The position numbers and the translations under genes are program-made. The notes under the pieces were generated by a model. It did not search any database, was not told the origin of the DNA, and worked only from the letters and a program-made list of their open reading frames with translations. A DNA stretch of 64,000 bases from Acanthaster planci (Eukaryota > Echinodermata > Asteroidea > Valvatida > Acanthasteridae), in contig NW_019091411.1 of NCBI RefSeq assembly GCF_001949145.1, positions 1,016,328-1,080,327 on the forward strand, in the 5' to 3' direction. This document shows positions 62,601 through 64,000 of the stretch, one piece after another; position 1 is the first letter of the stretch; each line of letters begins with the position of its first letter.

Positions 62601-64000
62601 AACGAAAGCAGGAAACTGAAAGTGATTAGATGACTAATTTGGTGCCCTCAAACAATAACCAAGAAATATGTTTTTTCTTTTTTCAAAAAAAATCTTCTAA
62701 ATTGTTGATAAGGTTTTCTGGCTTGCAGGGGACAGGAGGCATTTATGAATGCATTAACCGAGAAGTATGTTTCATGTTTCAAATAGAAATTACAATTTAA
62801 AAATTAGACTTTTTTCAAGAAACCACACGTAATATTTGAAATATTTCTACTATCACCAGTTGAAGAGTAAGTAAATCAGTGTAACAAAGATATCATTTGG
62901 TGTTTGAAGAACTTGAGAAGGGAAAATATGCCTTCAGAGTTTTTGAGGGGGGTTATTTCGTTTGTTTGTTTGTTTTTTCAAGACAGATTACATTGTCTCT
63001 GACCGCCATCTATTTTAGAACACTCAGTGTTGCTGTCACTAGTGACACTCACTGAAGATTCTGGAGATGAAGGTTGTATGTTGCTGATGTCACAGAGAAT
63101 TACATGAAAGAAATTGACCTCCAACAAGTTTCTAATCAACTGCGGCGATGTGAAGGGCAGCGCCGATGAGCTAGCATTAGCAAACGATGACTGTCATAAG
63201 GTGGATACTGTGATGCAAAGATGCATTTTTGACAAAGTTGTCCTATCAGTCAAAATCAGTCAGATGACCCCATGTGTCTGTGTCAAATCAAGTGGAAGTA
63301 TTTTTGACTGTCTGTGACTGTTACAGCAAAAGGAAGGTTACTGTAAAATGCAGGTCATTTATTTTGCATTCAGAAATTGTAACCCAGATTTGATTCCAAC
63401 GAGATCTTTGAGTCAACTCCCCCCCCATTACAGTATTTACAGTGTGCAAGGGTGCTAGAAATAACCCTGTTTTTAGCCCATTAATGCCAGACCATTGTCC
63501 AACATTGACTGAGCATCGATCGCCGTTTTCTCCCTTATTCTTCCCCTCCAGTTCCCTCCTTCTCAACCCCTCCCCTTTCTTTTCCAGTCTTGCAAGGAGG
63601 AGAGATTGCACTGTTGCATGGAACTCTGCCAAACCAAGGTGCCAGGCTGTGGCACAATGTATTAACCTAGTAAAACTGGAAATCCTGAGCCCAGACTTTT
63701 TTTTTTGGCCTGCCACACACAAAAATAATGTGAATGGGTCTGGTGCCGGGCTGGCTGGGGGCTGAACCACCTGACAGAAAGCAGGCATTTCCTGCCGCAC
63801 AGGGTTGAGGCAGGGATAGCTGATCGGTCAATGTACAAGTATCTTCTTCCTACAGGCGGGGCCCAGTAGAGCATGCAATCTGGGAGATACGAGTGGCTGG
63901 GGGGGGGAGAGCAATGGGGTACTTGGCCTGGAGACAGTTAAAGGGGATGGAGACAGATGAGAAAATCATCCATGTTGTCAGATGCAGAACCGCCCCATAA
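59606..64000 (-). other. Non-coding, probably 5' intron or upstream region of the AFF gene
   Basis: No exon with AFF similarity. The open frames at 60306-60752 and 63321-63800 (148 and 159 codons, minus strand) have no recognisable domain and odd composition. A minus-strand ATG in a strong context lies at 62252 (see findings). Confidence 0.55.

Noticed and set aside
63321-63800. 159-codon minus-strand open frame
   Set aside because: Its Glu/Lys/Gly-rich part comes from a purine tract and the rest has no domain; tested as an AFF N-terminal exon and did not fit.
1-64000. tRNA, rRNA, CRISPR or bacterial-type operon
   Set aside because: No tRNA-like B box with a matching fold, no rRNA core sequence and no spaced identical repeats; gene structure is eukaryotic.

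Overview
The window reads as nuclear DNA of an animal, most likely a marine invertebrate and perhaps a non-vertebrate deuterostome. The sequence shows AT-rich, repeat-laden non-coding DNA, GT-AG introns of 1 to 24 kb, many ACATGT palindromic tracts and several decayed transposon-like insertions. The lineage is an inference; I cannot name the species.

One protein-coding gene is recognisable. It lies on the minus strand and belongs to the AF4/FMR2 (AFF, Drosophila Lilliputian) family, the scaffold of the super elongation complex. I could join seven internal exons, in transcript order 41606-41654, 34967-35010, 10496-10643, 7705-8991, 5927-6024, 4338-4859 and 611-677. All six introns have GT donors and AG acceptors, the phases agree at every junction, and the joined frame is open for 738 codons. 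The product carries, in order, the family's LxDDLxxSEDE motif, a Ser/Asp/Glu-rich segment, the Trp/Leu-motif region (here YNLHDLINKK), a Lys/Ser/Pro-rich disordered region with a phospho-type SD cluster, the AF9/ENL-binding motif (SLIVKLSLSLINRVPG), a basic, Ser/Gln/Gly low-complexity region, and the beginning of the C-terminal homology domain (FTADAYLAEGKKLKRQAD). Both ends are missing: the N-terminal exons must lie above 41654 or outside the window, and the rest of the C-terminal domain lies beyond base 1.

Layout. 1-10.7 kb is the exon-dense 3' part of the gene. 10.6-35.0 kb is a single 24.3-kb intron carrying repeats: a LINE-like tail, a 0.7-kb inverted-repeat element, tandem duplications, G-rich tracts and a small inverted-repeat element. 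35.0-41.6 kb is an intron between two micro-exons. 41.7-64 kb has no exon I can support and is probably 5' intron. It holds a clear hAT-type non-autonomous transposon with an 8-bp target duplication, a small insertion with a 15-bp target duplication and a Penelope-like hammerhead-type motif, and two copies of a foldback element.

I found no tRNA, rRNA, CRISPR, bacterial operon or second protein gene. The long open frames outside the seven exons do not look like proteins. The best candidates for something new are the mobile elements, not a new multi-gene system.
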